Source of the DNA: Aphis gossypii
Taxonomy: Eukaryota > Arthropoda > Insecta > Hemiptera > Aphididae
DNA length: 64,000 nt
Assembly (NCBI RefSeq): GCF_020184175.1
Contig: NC_065530.1
Span: forward strand, 40,711,260-40,775,259
Reading direction: 5' to 3'
Shown piece by piece: positions 21,560 through 33,000 of this stretch. The notes beneath the pieces were generated by a model. It made no database searches, had not been told where the DNA came from, and saw only the letters and a program-made list of their open reading frames with translations. Made by a program: the position numbers and the translations under genes. Numbering within the stretch: the first letter of the stretch is position 1; every line of letters begins with the position of its first letter.

Positions 21560-24500
21560 TATGTTGTTCGTATAGGTACCTACTGTAAACAAATTAATTT
21601 AAATTTTAAAAAAAGCTTACATTTTTATTATTGTTTTTATTATTATTTACTTAGGTATGAATTCTTTTTTTTTTAACAAACAAGACAATATTAATAGTTC
21701 TAAAATATTAAGTAGGTATACTGTAATACTATATACCTTAGTATTTTATAATATTTTTAGGACAATGGAAAAATATACAGTAAAATATACAGTTGGTATT
21801 TATATATATACATAACAATACCAACAGTAACGTTATATAGGTACCTAGGTGTATATATATAATATATATATATATTTCATTATACGTTCAAAATAAATAG
21901 GTATTAACATAGGTAACTATTTGTTATTATAAGAATATATTAATATCAACTTATATAAAATAAGTAAAAAATACAATATGGAGTATTTGAGTGTGTATGT
22001 TATAATAGCAGAACATAATACAATGTGTTTATGAATTTCATAGATGGTTATTGTAAGCTTATTAAAACGAATGATACTAGAAAGCCATGAGATACCAGCT
22101 ATTCATCCATATGTACTCGCGAACTTGACATTTTTAGAAAAACCTTATTTAACATCAATAGGGCTAATTGAACCCCAAATTGCTGATTTACAAGCTACTA
22201 TTGAAAATAGCATTCGCTTAGCTATTATTCCAATAAAAGCGTACTGCAAAGAATATAATATTCACTCACATTTATATAATATAAATGTCGAGTCATATGT
22301 AAAGTTAGTATAAATAAATTTAATATTATCTTAAACAACCGAATATAACGTATTGTTATATTTTATAGGAAATTCTTTGAAGGTAATCCATCACTAAACA
22401 GAATAAAAGAAGAAATATCAATGCAAATAAAAATGAAGTTAAACCTAGAGAAGACATTTCCTGAAAATATCATTATTGGGTTATTTTTCATAAACGTTGA
22501 ATCCTTGAAACATTTATTGATAACTAAACGGATTGAATTAGCAGAATTAATTATGAAAACACATGCGAGTTTAACAACCGAGAAAATAGAAATATGCTGC
22601 GCAGAATACAATAGGATGTATCTGAAGCTTATTGAAGTTCCGACTACAGTAGAACAAGTGTTTGAAATAAGAGAATGGATAAATGACTTGCCAAATTTAA
22701 TTAGTGATCAAACTGAAATCTTAAAACGATTATTAAAGGTAACATAACATTAAATTTATGGCTTATATAAAAAAAAAATATATATTAAACTACCAATAAA
22801 ATAACACCATTATAATTTATAGATAGGTACCACAATCATTATTAGTCAGCTTATTATTTATAGGAAATGGATATGTTGGATCCATTTTTGTGGATATTAG
22901 AAGATGAACAATTAAAATTAAAATATAGCTCTTTAATTTGGCCTTATAAGATTAGCTTAAAAGTAAAAGAGTCTTTAGAAAATATAGCAATTTATACTTA
23001 AGTGATATTATTTTAAAGTTAACTATTGAAAATAATTTGTCAAAAGTAAATGAGATTGCAGTAGAAGTAAATAAAAATTGGAAACTAATTAAAGACCTAC
23101 AATGAACTAGTCAAACTTTAAACCAAAGATAAAAACTTTTTGGTCATACGGTTAGTACAATTAAATACAACAAATTTTGTTTTATTATAATTTATCAAAA
23201 GTTATCTATACTTATAATAATAAATAATTTACACAAAATGTCTATAATTAGGTAACACCCTTTGAAAACGTAGAGCATTTAATTGACGAATTTGAACCAT
23301 ATAAAATATTATGGCAAAGTGCTTCAGAGTTTTTTAAATTACAAAGTGCTTGGATGAAAAATCCATTAATAAACATAAAAAAATCTACTATAGAACCTAT
23401 GTTAAACAATTTATTAAATATTGTCACAAAATGTGTTGAGCAATTCGCTGAAGTACCTGGTAATAACAATAAATTAACTTTGATGATTTTTAATTATAAC
23501 CTGTTGTAAATAGTTATATATATATGTATATAATTTTTTAATGAATACAGGTACTTTAAGTGTAGCTAATGAAATAAAAACACAAATTGAAGAATATGTG
23601 CCAATAGTACATTTATTGAATTATATTCTAACTCAAGGGATGAAGCAAAGGCATTGGGATATATTTGCTGATATAACCGGTGAACAATTATTAATTATTA
23701 TCATAATATTAATACTACCTATTTTAATACTTATACCTATGTCTAATACCTATCTTATACTTGTACGTTTAAAATATTAAATCAAGTAATACAAATTGTT
23801 TCAGGAATAAGAATTATATTATCACCAACACTAACTTTTTAAAAATGTTTGGCATTGGGTATTAATGACCATGTAGAAGAGATAAAACAATTATCAGACA
23901 ATGCTTCAAAAGAATATATAATTGAAATAGCTTTAAATAAAATGATGGATGAATGGACCGGTGTAAAGTTCCAATTGTTGCCTTATAATGATCAAGATAT
24001 TTATATTTCAACAATAACAGATACAGAATTTCAAATGCTTGATGATCATATTTTGCTTACTCGACAGCTATCTTCGAGTTCGTTTAAAGGAATATTTGAA
24101 GAACCATTAACTAAATGGGAAGAAGATTTAAGACTTTCAAAAGATGTTATTAATGAATGGAGCGAATTTCAAAAGTAAAATACTAGATTTAAAGATTCAT
24201 TTTTTTAGTACCTTGTTTAAATTTGATTTTAAAATAATGCTCATTCATCATTGTCATGTTGTCACTGCAGAAATATAGTAATAGTGTACGATCAAAACTT
24301 GGTACCTTATAACTAATAACTATTTAGAATTCTAGACATCTAGTAGTATCTACTTAAGTATACATAACTTAGTTGTTTCAGATTGCTTAAAATTGTTTAT
24401 ATTTTTTTACAACAAATACATTTTGATATAATTATTAGGACATGGTTGTATTTAAAACCAATATTTGACAATCCAGACATTAAAGAACAATTACATGTGG

Positions 24501-25069
24501 AAAATAAAAAGTTAAGTTTAGTTGAACGAATATGGAAACGAATAATGAAAATCACTTTAAATAAACCTTGGGTGAGTTTATGAATAATTAAAGTTTTTGA
24601 TCCTCTCACTATGTAAGTATAACGCAGTGAGTAAGCATTCACTACCTATATTTATACAATAATAATACAAATAACAAATCCAAATTATTTTTTTATGGGC
24701 GTTTTAGAGGTATTTAAACCAGTGTTGGGCAGTATCTTCTATACAAATATTTTAGATACACATCTACCTCAAATATAACTAAGTCTTTCAATAAAATTGT
24801 ATGAAATATGAAGTATCTAATATCTTGTATCGCAATACTGATTTTTGAGTATAATAAACGTAACTACCTATATAGTGATATGTATATAAGACTCGGATTT
24901 TAAAGTATATTATGCTTCTTTTTTATGCATATGAGATAGAAATTTAATTTTTGTTCATAAATTCGTTCCATGTCATTCTGATTCCAAATAAACCAATTTA
25001 TTTTTATGCTTTTTTCAGTTATTCCAGCTGTAGATTTATTGTATAATGTTTATTAAGCTATTATAGTAA

Positions 25070-25437
25070 TAAAAAAAAGAGAGTGGTCAAGTGAGTAATG
25101 TTCTGCTGTAAAGTAGGTTACTATAATGGATGTATTAAATTTGAATCCAATGTTCATTGTATATTTGTACACGAAAAACGATTCTGAAAGGAGATATTTG
25201 TCAGCCTAGGATATAATTTCCAGTGGTTGGCGAAAAAGGTGGTTTATGTTTTAATGGCCTGAATACACCAAAACTTAAGTTTTTTGTAATCATTGCAGTA
25301 AGCCAAACTTATGGGAAATCTTGTATTAAATGTTCAACTATTAACTACTTATACAAATACAAACATTTTTTTATGAATAATTGCAAATATTCATGATTTT
25401 GACGAATTTTGTCATTATTTGAACTTCAAATGCTAGG
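25070..25437. repeat. Dispersed repeat (copy-R version), truncated by BEL/Pao insertion
   Basis: Same element as at about 3080–3460 and 36790–37160, carried as part of the duplicated dynein 3' intron. It ends abruptly after TGCTAGG where the BEL/Pao LTR starts. No coding capacity. Confidence 0.5.
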
Positions 25438-25438
25438 T

Positions 25439-26840
25439 GTTGCGCCGTTACCGATCCTACGACGATCGGCGGTTGTCGGCAACGACTCGCATGTGCTATC
25501 GTAGACAGGAGCGGAGTGGGTTACCCCAAGTATACAATAATAACAATAATATTTTTTTCTAGTAACAACGTCTTTGTATAATATGACAGGTTAGAAAATA
25601 TATATAAACAATGAGCCCAAATAAATTAAATATTAATAAATATAATGGACCTAATATAGGGCGCCCCGGGGTCAATTGACAATAATTAATATATAAATAA
25701 TAATAACACCTAACATATAATATATAGTAATAGAATATAAAAAAAATACAAAATCATAAGGTAGGTAGGTACAATCAAATAATAATAGAGGTACGACCTG
25801 GTTTTATATAACTCGTCGGGTGATATACGTGGTCCTTAACAGTTGACCGGCGGCCCGATGATGCAAAATACAGGAATCGACTTCGCACACGTTGACACCA
25901 GAGTACAGAATAATGGCCAACTTGCCAACAAGTCCACTAATTGTGGTGACGTATCCGTGTACTGACCACACTTTGTAATATAAGAGTTGATCACACGACG
26001 TAGTGTAACGGCACAAATAAAAAAAGCACACCAAATAACGGTGGGCGGACAGAGACGTATGTCAAGCCCAACCGTTTGGAAAAGACAGCAAAGGTGTCAC
26101 CCGTCGGTCAACGGTCTGGCTAGCGGCAGACGAACTGTCGCCGGACACTGGAGGGGGGAACTTGCTGGGCGCCTCCATCCCGCTACACCGTGGTGTCCGA
26201 ACCGAATAGTTAATATATAGGTAGATATAATATTCGTCGTTCCGCGTTCGAACATCCTCCCCGCCGTGAGAGTCTTCTCACACAAGCACTGGGTCGAGCC
26301 GGAAAGGGATGTCCATATAATCTTATTGTATGAAGTTTGACCTTTTTTTTTTTTGCAGGAGGCACAATCTAACCTTAGGTCGTCTCATATTTTTTTGAAA
26401 AAAAAGAGAAAAAAAAAAAAAGTTTACAATTTTATGAACATTTAATTCGGTCTCATATTAATGATAATAACTAAACAAGGTAACAAAATGCACTAATAGC
26501 AATTTGCCAATAATAAATTTCAAATAATATGTTAATAAATCGACAAAACAAAAAACAAAATAATAATGTAACGAATTATGACATATAAAAATAATAACAA
26601 AAAAAAATGATAGACGTATGACTAATACAAAACAGTATAATAGAATATGATATTAAACACAATCAAAGCTTTATTGGGTACCTAGACCGCTCGAGTCATA
26701 ACACAAAAAAAATAAGAATTAAAAGGGTATACAGGCGTGGTAGCGACAAAAGGCTAAGCCGGCGTGCGGTGTTGTGCGCAGTAGCGTCCAGGTATACAAG
26801 TACCTTAATTATAGGTCTCACGCATTCAGATGAATAGTAC
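25439..26840 (-). repeat. 3' untranslated region and 3' LTR of the BEL/Pao element
   Basis: The LTR's outer end is clear at 25439. Its inner boundary is not. A strong polypurine tract on the minus strand (A-run followed by GGGGG, complementary to 26842–26861) directly follows the polyprotein stop and could prime the LTR, making it up to 1.4 kb. A second A-rich purine tract near 26341–26355 would give about 0.9 kb. The interval is AT-rich with a GC-richer part at 26040–26200 and has no host gene. Confidence 0.5.
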
Positions 26841-26862
26841 CCCCTTTTTTTTTTTTTTTACT

Positions 26863-29800
26863 TTAATTGTGCGGTATCAGTACGAGCTTGACTACGGGTC
26901 GGGTGACAACACCGGACTGTGTAAGCACTCGAACCACACGGACGGTACCATCGATCCCGGGCAATAACTCCGTTACCCGACCGAGACGCCATAATAGTGG
27001 AGGACTTTGTTTGTCTATAATTACAACCATATCATTTATCTTGATATTGGGGACTGTTTTTGTCCATTTGGATCTCTCCTGTAACGTAGTCAAGTACTCC
27101 GCGGACCATCGACGCCAAAAAGCCTGATGGCATTGGTCTAGCAGTTTCCACCGGTTCACCAAATTACGATTCGACTCGGAACCTGACCTAGGCGGAATAG
27201 CGAGTAGCGGTCGACCGATGAGGAAGTGTCCGGGTGTAAGATAATCCAGGTCGTGCGGGTCCGTTGACATTGGCGTAAGCGGTCGCGAATTTAAAATCGC
27301 TTCGACGCGTGTTAATAACGTAGAGAATTCCTCGTAGGTAAATACGTGTGTACCTACGGTACGTATTAACAACCGCTTTGTTGACCGGACGGCCGCCTCC
27401 CATAACCCTCCGAAATGCGGCGCGCTGGGGGGATTAAAATGCCACTGGCACATGGTCCGAGAGTTCGCAATCGCCACCTGACCCTCCGGACTTTGAATAA
27501 TTGCGCGCAATTGCTTGTCAGCGCCGACAAAATTGGTTCCGCAATCGGAGAACACGTCACTGGGGACACCCCGACGCGCAACAAAGCGATCGAAAGCCGC
27601 TAAAAAAGCATCCGCAGACAAGTCGGTCACAACTTCTAAATGGACAGCCTTGGTACAAAAGCATATAAATACGGAGATATATATTTTAAAAATACGTGAT
27701 TTACGCAATCGTGTCTCACGCATCTGCAGGGGACCCGCATAATCGACACCTACGCGCTCGAACGGTTGCCGCGGCTGCACGCGTGTACTTGGCAAATCAG
27801 CCATCAAAGGCGTTGCCGGTTTGGCGTCGAACCTCACACATACCGAACAATTTGCAATGACCTTATGCAACACCGAACGAAGTGAAATCACCCAAAACTG
27901 GCGAGATATTAACGCGGACAACACACGCGGGCCGGCATGGCAGGTCAATAGGTGCCATCGACGGCATAACAAAAGTGCAAAATAAGACCGCTTTGATAAC
28001 AATATAGGATGTTTGCAATCATATGTCAATAATGAGTGACGAAGTCGACCCCCCACGCGTATTACTCCCTCGGCGTCAATAAACGGGGCCAACCGAGCTA
28101 GAGGCTTAGACGATACGCGCTCCCCACCGGATAATTCTCGTACTAATTCGGCGAAATGTATTTGTTGTGACATGGCCGCTAATATGCGGGCCGCACAATC
28201 AATTTCTGATTTACATAAAAACGCGGGAGCTACCCTCACCGGATGTCGGGGCATTGACCTTCGTGTCGTGTTATTTCGTTTGTGTGATACGCGCTGATGA
28301 CAGGCTGCAATAAAGCGACGTGCATATGCGACCACACGGAGCATTCGATCGTAATTTGAAAAACGAGTACACCATTCCTCGTCGAACTCATTAACACGCG
28401 CCGCACATGACACGGGACGCATTTCGGGTAAGTCCGGACAAGGTTGAGGCGGGCAAAATTGGTCCCAGATCGATGGGTCTTCATAAGCTATCGGCGGACC
28501 GTGCCAATATAATTCAAACTGTGATAATACCGATGGCATCACTCCGCGTGATGCGCAATCGGCGGGATTATTGTGCGACTCGACATGTTGCCAATGACAG
28601 TCCGGGAGTAAGGTCCTAATTTGATGCACACGATTCGAAACGTAAAGTTTGAACGATGTGTGAGAGACAGTCAACCAAGATAATACTATTGTCGAATCCG
28701 ACCACGCCCGTACGCCGATAATATTAAGCTGCGCCGCTAACGTACGACGAATTCGATTTAGCCAACGAGCTAATAATAACGCCGCGTTCAACTCGAGCCG
28801 CGGGACTGTTAACGGTTTCAATGGAGCTAATTTTGTTTTTGTGCCGATAAGAAACACTGACGTGTCGGCAGGACCGTTGGTTATTCGTATATAAACTACC
28901 GCTGCATAACCCGATTGTGAAGCGTCACAAAAACCTAATAAATAACACGACGCGCCTAAGCTAGCGTTAATATGCCGAGGTATACGGATGGCTAAAAGTG
29001 ACGGCAAATCGGATACGAAGGCGGCCCACTCATCATGGATATCGGTTGGGAGGGCCTCATCCCAGGACAGACCGCGTTGCCAGGTCCTCTGCATGATGGA
29101 TTTAGCCAAGAATACTACCGGGCCGAAGACGCCAAGCGGGTCGAAAATTTGAGCTACGAGCGATAAAATGCCACGCTTCGTAAATATGGGCGACTGTTCA
29201 ATACGTAACGCACAACAAAAATAATCTCCGTCCGGATGCCATTCTATGCCTAACACCTTGGTGCCCAACCTTTCACTTGCTTCGAACGACATAGGGGTAC
29301 CTACGCGATCGTCGGCCGCGACCGCTGCCAGAACGGACGGTGTATTCGACGCCCACTTTTTGAGCTCTAAACCAGATTTATTTAAAACGAATATCAAGTC
29401 AGATTGAAGCTTTAACACTTCGGGTATGGTGTCCGCCCCGTAACAAATGTCATCGACATACGTTTGATATGTCAATGCATGACGGACCCACTCGAAGTCG
29501 TCGCAGTCTTCATGAGCGATAGTTTGTAGGACGCGTAACGCTAGATACGGCGCACAATTTACGCCGTACGTAATTGTATTTAGTTCATATTCGCGCAACT
29601 CGTCGTGCGGTGACGAGCGCCATAGTATGTGCTGATACCTACGGTACTCTGGCAAAATTAATATTTGCCGATACATTTTGCAAATATCCGTAGTAAAGGC
29701 ATATTTATGAATGCGAAAACGTGTTAAAATATCGACAATATCTTGCTGTAACTTAGGGCCGGGAAGTAAACAGTCGTTTAACGATGGTCCACGACCACTA

Positions 29801-29937
29801 CGCGCGGATGCATCAAATACTACCCGTATTTTCTGAGCATCAATCTCGGGCCGATATATAGCATGATGCGGAATGATATACGCCCCCGGGGACGTGGCGA
29901 CAGACATGTGCCCTAACGAAATGTATTCAGCCATGAA
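26863..29937 (-). CDS. pol: BEL/Pao Pol polyprotein, C-terminal part
   Basis: About 1024 visible residues without a stop, ending at 26863. Counting from the gap: reverse transcriptase in the first 250 residues with YVDD near 160; a Pao-type RNase H around 335–465 (GFCDASQSGYAA, TVPRLEL, AWSDSTIVL, HVESHNNPADCASRG); integrase zinc finger with H-x4-H near 661–666 and C-x2-C near 698–701; integrase core with Asp near 731 (VGVDYAGPL), Asp near 798 (FSDCGTNF) and Glu near 847 (FGGLWEAA); and a BEL/Pao C-terminal module (LTPGHFLIGRPL, then WRLGRV). The intact frame points to a young insertion. The apparent start upstream of the gap is an artefact of translating through N. Confidence 0.95.
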   Translation of the reverse strand, partial: FMAEYISLGHMSVATSPGAYIIPHHAIYRPEIDAQKIRVVFDASARSGRGPSLNDCLLPGPKLQQDIVDILTRFRIHKYAFTTDICKMYRQILILPEYRRYQHILWRSSPHDELREYELNTITYGVNCAPYLALRVLQTIAHEDCDDFEWVRHALTYQTYVDDICYGADTIPEVLKLQSDLIFVLNKSGLELKKWASNTPSVLAAVAADDRVGTPMSFEASERLGTKVLGIEWHPDGDYFCCALRIEQSPIFTKRGILSLVAQIFDPLGVFGPVVFLAKSIMQRTWQRGLSWDEALPTDIHDEWAAFVSDLPSLLAIRIPRHINASLGASCYLLGFCDASQSGYAAVVYIRITNGPADTSVFLIGTKTKLAPLKPLTVPRLELNAALLLARWLNRIRRTLAAQLNIIGVRAWSDSTIVLSWLTVSHTSFKLYVSNRVHQIRTLLPDCHWQHVESHNNPADCASRGVMPSVLSQFELYWHGPPIAYEDPSIWDQFCPPQPCPDLPEMRPVSCAARVNEFDEEWCTRFSNYDRMLRVVAYARRFIAACHQRVSHKRNNTTRRSMPRHPVRVAPAFLCKSEIDCAARILAAMSQQIHFAELVRELSGGERVSSKPLARLAPFIDAEGVIRVGGRLRHSLLTYDCKHPILLSKRSYFALLLCRRWHLLTCHAGPRVLSALISRQFWVISLRSVLHKVIANCSVCVRFDAKPATPLMADLPSTRVQPRQPFERVGVDYAGPLQMRETRLRKSRIFKIYISVFICFCTKAVHLEVVTDLSADAFLAAFDRFVARRGVPSDVFSDCGTNFVGADKQLRAIIQSPEGQVAIANSRTMCQWHFNPPSAPHFGGLWEAAVRSTKRLLIRTVGTHVFTYEEFSTLLTRVEAILNSRPLTPMSTDPHDLDYLTPGHFLIGRPLLAIPPRSGSESNRNLVNRWKLLDQCHQAFWRRWSAEYLTTLQERSKWTKTVPNIKINDMVVIIDKQSPPLLWRLGRVTELLPGIDGTVRVVRVLTQSGVVTRPVVKLVLIPHN

Positions 29938-30037
29938 NNNNNNNNNNNNNNNNNNNNNNNNNNNNNNNNNNNNNNNNNNNNNNNNNNNNNNNNNNNNNNN
30001 NNNNNNNNNNNNNNNNNNNNNNNNNNNNNNNNNNNNN
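29938..30037. other. Assembly gap (100 N)
   Basis: Exactly 100 N, the conventional size for a gap of unknown length. It separates the BEL/Pao element from the dynein tandem array, so the true distance and adjacency of these two regions are not established. Confidence 0.99.
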
Positions 30038-33000
30038 TTAGGGTTCAATTAGCCCTATTGATGTTAATTAAGGTTTTTCTAAAATATAAATTGCTATATT
30101 TTCTAAAGACTCTTTTACTTTTAAGCTAATCTTATAAGGCCAAATTAAAGAGCTATATTTTAATTTTATTGTTCATCTTCTAATATCCACAAAAATGGAT
30201 CCAACATATCCATTTCCTATAAATAATAAGCTGACTAATAATGATTGTGGTACCTATCTATAAATTATAATGGTGTTATTTTATTGGTAGTTTAATATAT
30301 ATTTTTTTTTTATATAAGCCATAAATTTAATGTTATGTTACCTTTAATAATCGTTTTAAGATTTCAGTTTGATCACTAATTAAATTTGGCAAGTCATTTA
30401 TCCATTCTCTTATTTCAAACACTTGTTCTACTGTAGTCGGAACTTCAATAAGCTTCAGATACATCCTATTGTATTCTGCGCAGCATATTTCTATTTTCTC
30501 GGTTGTTAAACTCGCATGTGTTTTCATAATTAATTCTGCTAATTCAATCCGTTTACTTATCAATAAATGTTTCAAGGATTCAACGTTTATGAAAAATAAC
30601 CCAATAATGATATTTTCAGGAAATGTCTTCTCTAGGTTTAACTTCATTTTTATTTGCATTGATATTTCTTCTTTTATTCTGTTTAGTGATGGATTACCTT
30701 CAAAGAATTTCCTATAAAATATAACAATACGTTATATTCGGTTGTTTAAGATAATATTAAATTTATTTATACTAACTTTACATATGACTCGACATTTATA
30801 TTATATAAATGTGAGTGAATATTATATTCTTTGCAGTACGCTTTTATTGGAATAATAGCTAAGCGAATGCTATTTTCAATAGTAGCTTGTAAATCAGCAA
30901 TTTGGGGTTCAATTAGCCCTATTGATGTTAAATAAGGTTTTTCTAAAATATAAATTGCTATATTTTCTAAAGACTTTTACTTTTAAGCTAATCTTATAAG
31001 GCCAAATTAAAGAGCTATATTTTAATTTTAATTGTTCATCTTCTAATATCCACAAAAATGGATCCAACATATCCATTTCCTATAAATAATAAGCTGACTA
31101 ATAATGATTGTGGTACCTATCTATAAATTATAAATTATAATGGTGTTATTTTATTGGTAGTTTAATATATATTTTTTTTTTTTATAAGCCATAAATTTAA
31201 TGTTATGTTACCTTTAATAATCGTTTTAAGATTTCAGTTTGATCACTAATTAAATTTGGCAAGTCATTTATCCATTCTCTTATTTCAAACACTTGTTCTA
31301 CTGTAGTCGGAACTTCAATAAGCTTCAGATACATCCTATTGTATTCTGCGCAGCATATTTCTATTTTCTCGGTTGTTAAACTCGCATGTGTTTTCATAAT
31401 TAATTCTGCTAATTCAATCCGTTTACTTATCAATAAATGTTTCAAGATTCAACGTTTATGAAAAATAACCCAATAATGATATTTTCAGGAAATGTCTTCT
31501 CTAGGTTTAACTTCATTTTTATTTGCATTGATATTTCTTCTTTTATTCTGTTTAGTGATGGATTACCTTCAAAGAATTTCTATAAAATATAACAATACGT
31601 TATATTCGGTTGTTTAAGATAATATTAAATTTATTTATACTAACTTTACATATGACTCGACATTATATTATATAAATGTGAGTGAATATTATATTCTTTG
31701 CAGTACGCTTTTATTGGAATAATAGCTAAGCGAATGCTATTTTCAATAGTAGCTTGTAAATCAGCAATTTGGGGTTCAATTAGCCCTATTGATGTTAAAT
31801 AAGGTTTTTCTAAAATATAAATTGCTATATTTTCTAAAGACTTTTACTTTTAAGCTAATCTTATAAGGCCAAATTAAAGAGCTATATTTTAATTTTAATT
31901 GTTCATCTTCTAATATCCACAAAAATGGATCCAACATATCCATTTCCTATAAATAATAAGCTGACTAATAATGATTGTGGTACCTATCTATAAATTATAA
32001 TTATAATGGTGTTATTTTATTGGTAGTTTAATATATATTTTTTTTTTTATACCATAAATTTAATGTTATGTTACCTTTAATAATCGTTTTAAGATTTCAG
32101 TTTGATCACTAATTAAATTTGGCAAGTCATTTATCCATTCTCTTATTTCAAACACTTGTTCTACTGTAGTGGGAACTTCAATAAGCTTCAGATACATCCT
32201 ATTGTATTCTGCGCAGCATATTTCTATTTTCTCGGTTGTTAAACTCGCATGTGTTTTCATAATTAATTCTGCTAATTCAATCCGTTTACTTATCAATAAA
32301 TGTTTCAAGGATTCAACGTTTATGAAAAATAACCCAATAATGATATTTTCAGGAAATGTCTTCTCTAGGTTTAACTTCATTTTTATTTGCATTGATATTT
32401 CTCTTTTATTCTGTTTAGTGATGGATTACCTTCAAAGAATTTCCTATAAAATATAACAATACGTTATATTCGGTTGTTTAAGATAATATTAAATTTATTT
32501 ATACTAACTTTACATATGACTCGACATTTATATTATATAAATGTGAGTGAATATTATATTCTTTGCAGTACGCTTTTATTGGAATAATAGCTAAGCGAAT
32601 GCTATTTTCAATAGTAGCTTGTAAATCAGCAATTTAGGGTTCAATTAGCCCTATTGATGTTAATTAAGGTTTTTCTAAAATATAAATTGCTATATTTTCT
32701 AAAGACTCTTTTACTTTTAAGCTAATCTTATAAGGCCAAATTAAAGAGCTATATTTTAATTTTAATTGTTCATCTTCTAATATCCACAAAAATGGATCCA
32801 ACATATCCATTTCCTATAAATAATAAGCTGACTAATAATGATTGTGGTACCTATCTATAAATTATAATGGTGTTATTTTATTGGTAGTTTAATATATATT
32901 TTTTTTTTATATAAGCCATAAATTTAATGTTATGTTACCTTTAATAATCGTTTTAAGATTTCAGTTTGATCACTAATTAAATTTGGCAAGTCATTTATCC

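Larger units (their letters stand above)
18715..24571 (+). pseudogene. Dynein heavy chain tail/linker pseudogene, copy R
   Basis: Longest run of exons: a 18715–18872, b 19338–19438, c 19523–19678, d 20320–20535, 1 22044–22298, 2 22369–22738, 3 22864–23150, 4 23252–23459, 5 23551–23679, 6 23805–24174, 7 24439–24571. Exon c has the GWF-x-I…KLRRLM-x-LI-x-RMM pattern of dynein tails, and exons b–d join in phase. Disabling changes: a 2-base deletion in exon a compared with the left arm, a 61-base deletion in exon 3 that shifts the frame, TGA and TAA codons later in exon 3 (near 23103 and 23129), and a TAA in exon 6 (near 23839) where copy A has Lys. A 1-kb transposon sits in the intron after exon d. 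Exon 8 is missing because a BEL/Pao element interrupts at 25438. Confidence 0.85.
25439..29937 (-). mobile_element. BEL/Pao LTR retrotransposon, running into an assembly gap
   Basis: Minus-strand element containing the C-terminal two thirds of a BEL/Pao polyprotein. Its outer end at 25439 reads TGTTGCGCCG on the plus strand, so the element ends …CAACA, a proper LTR end, placed inside the last intron of dynein copy R. The upstream part (gag, protease, 5' LTR) is hidden by the 100-N gap or missing. Beyond the gap the sequence is dynein, so its target duplication cannot be tested. Confidence 0.9.

Noticed and set aside
29938..30048. Start codon of the BEL/Pao frame upstream of the gap
   Set aside because: It arises from translating through N; bases 30038 onward are dynein sequence.
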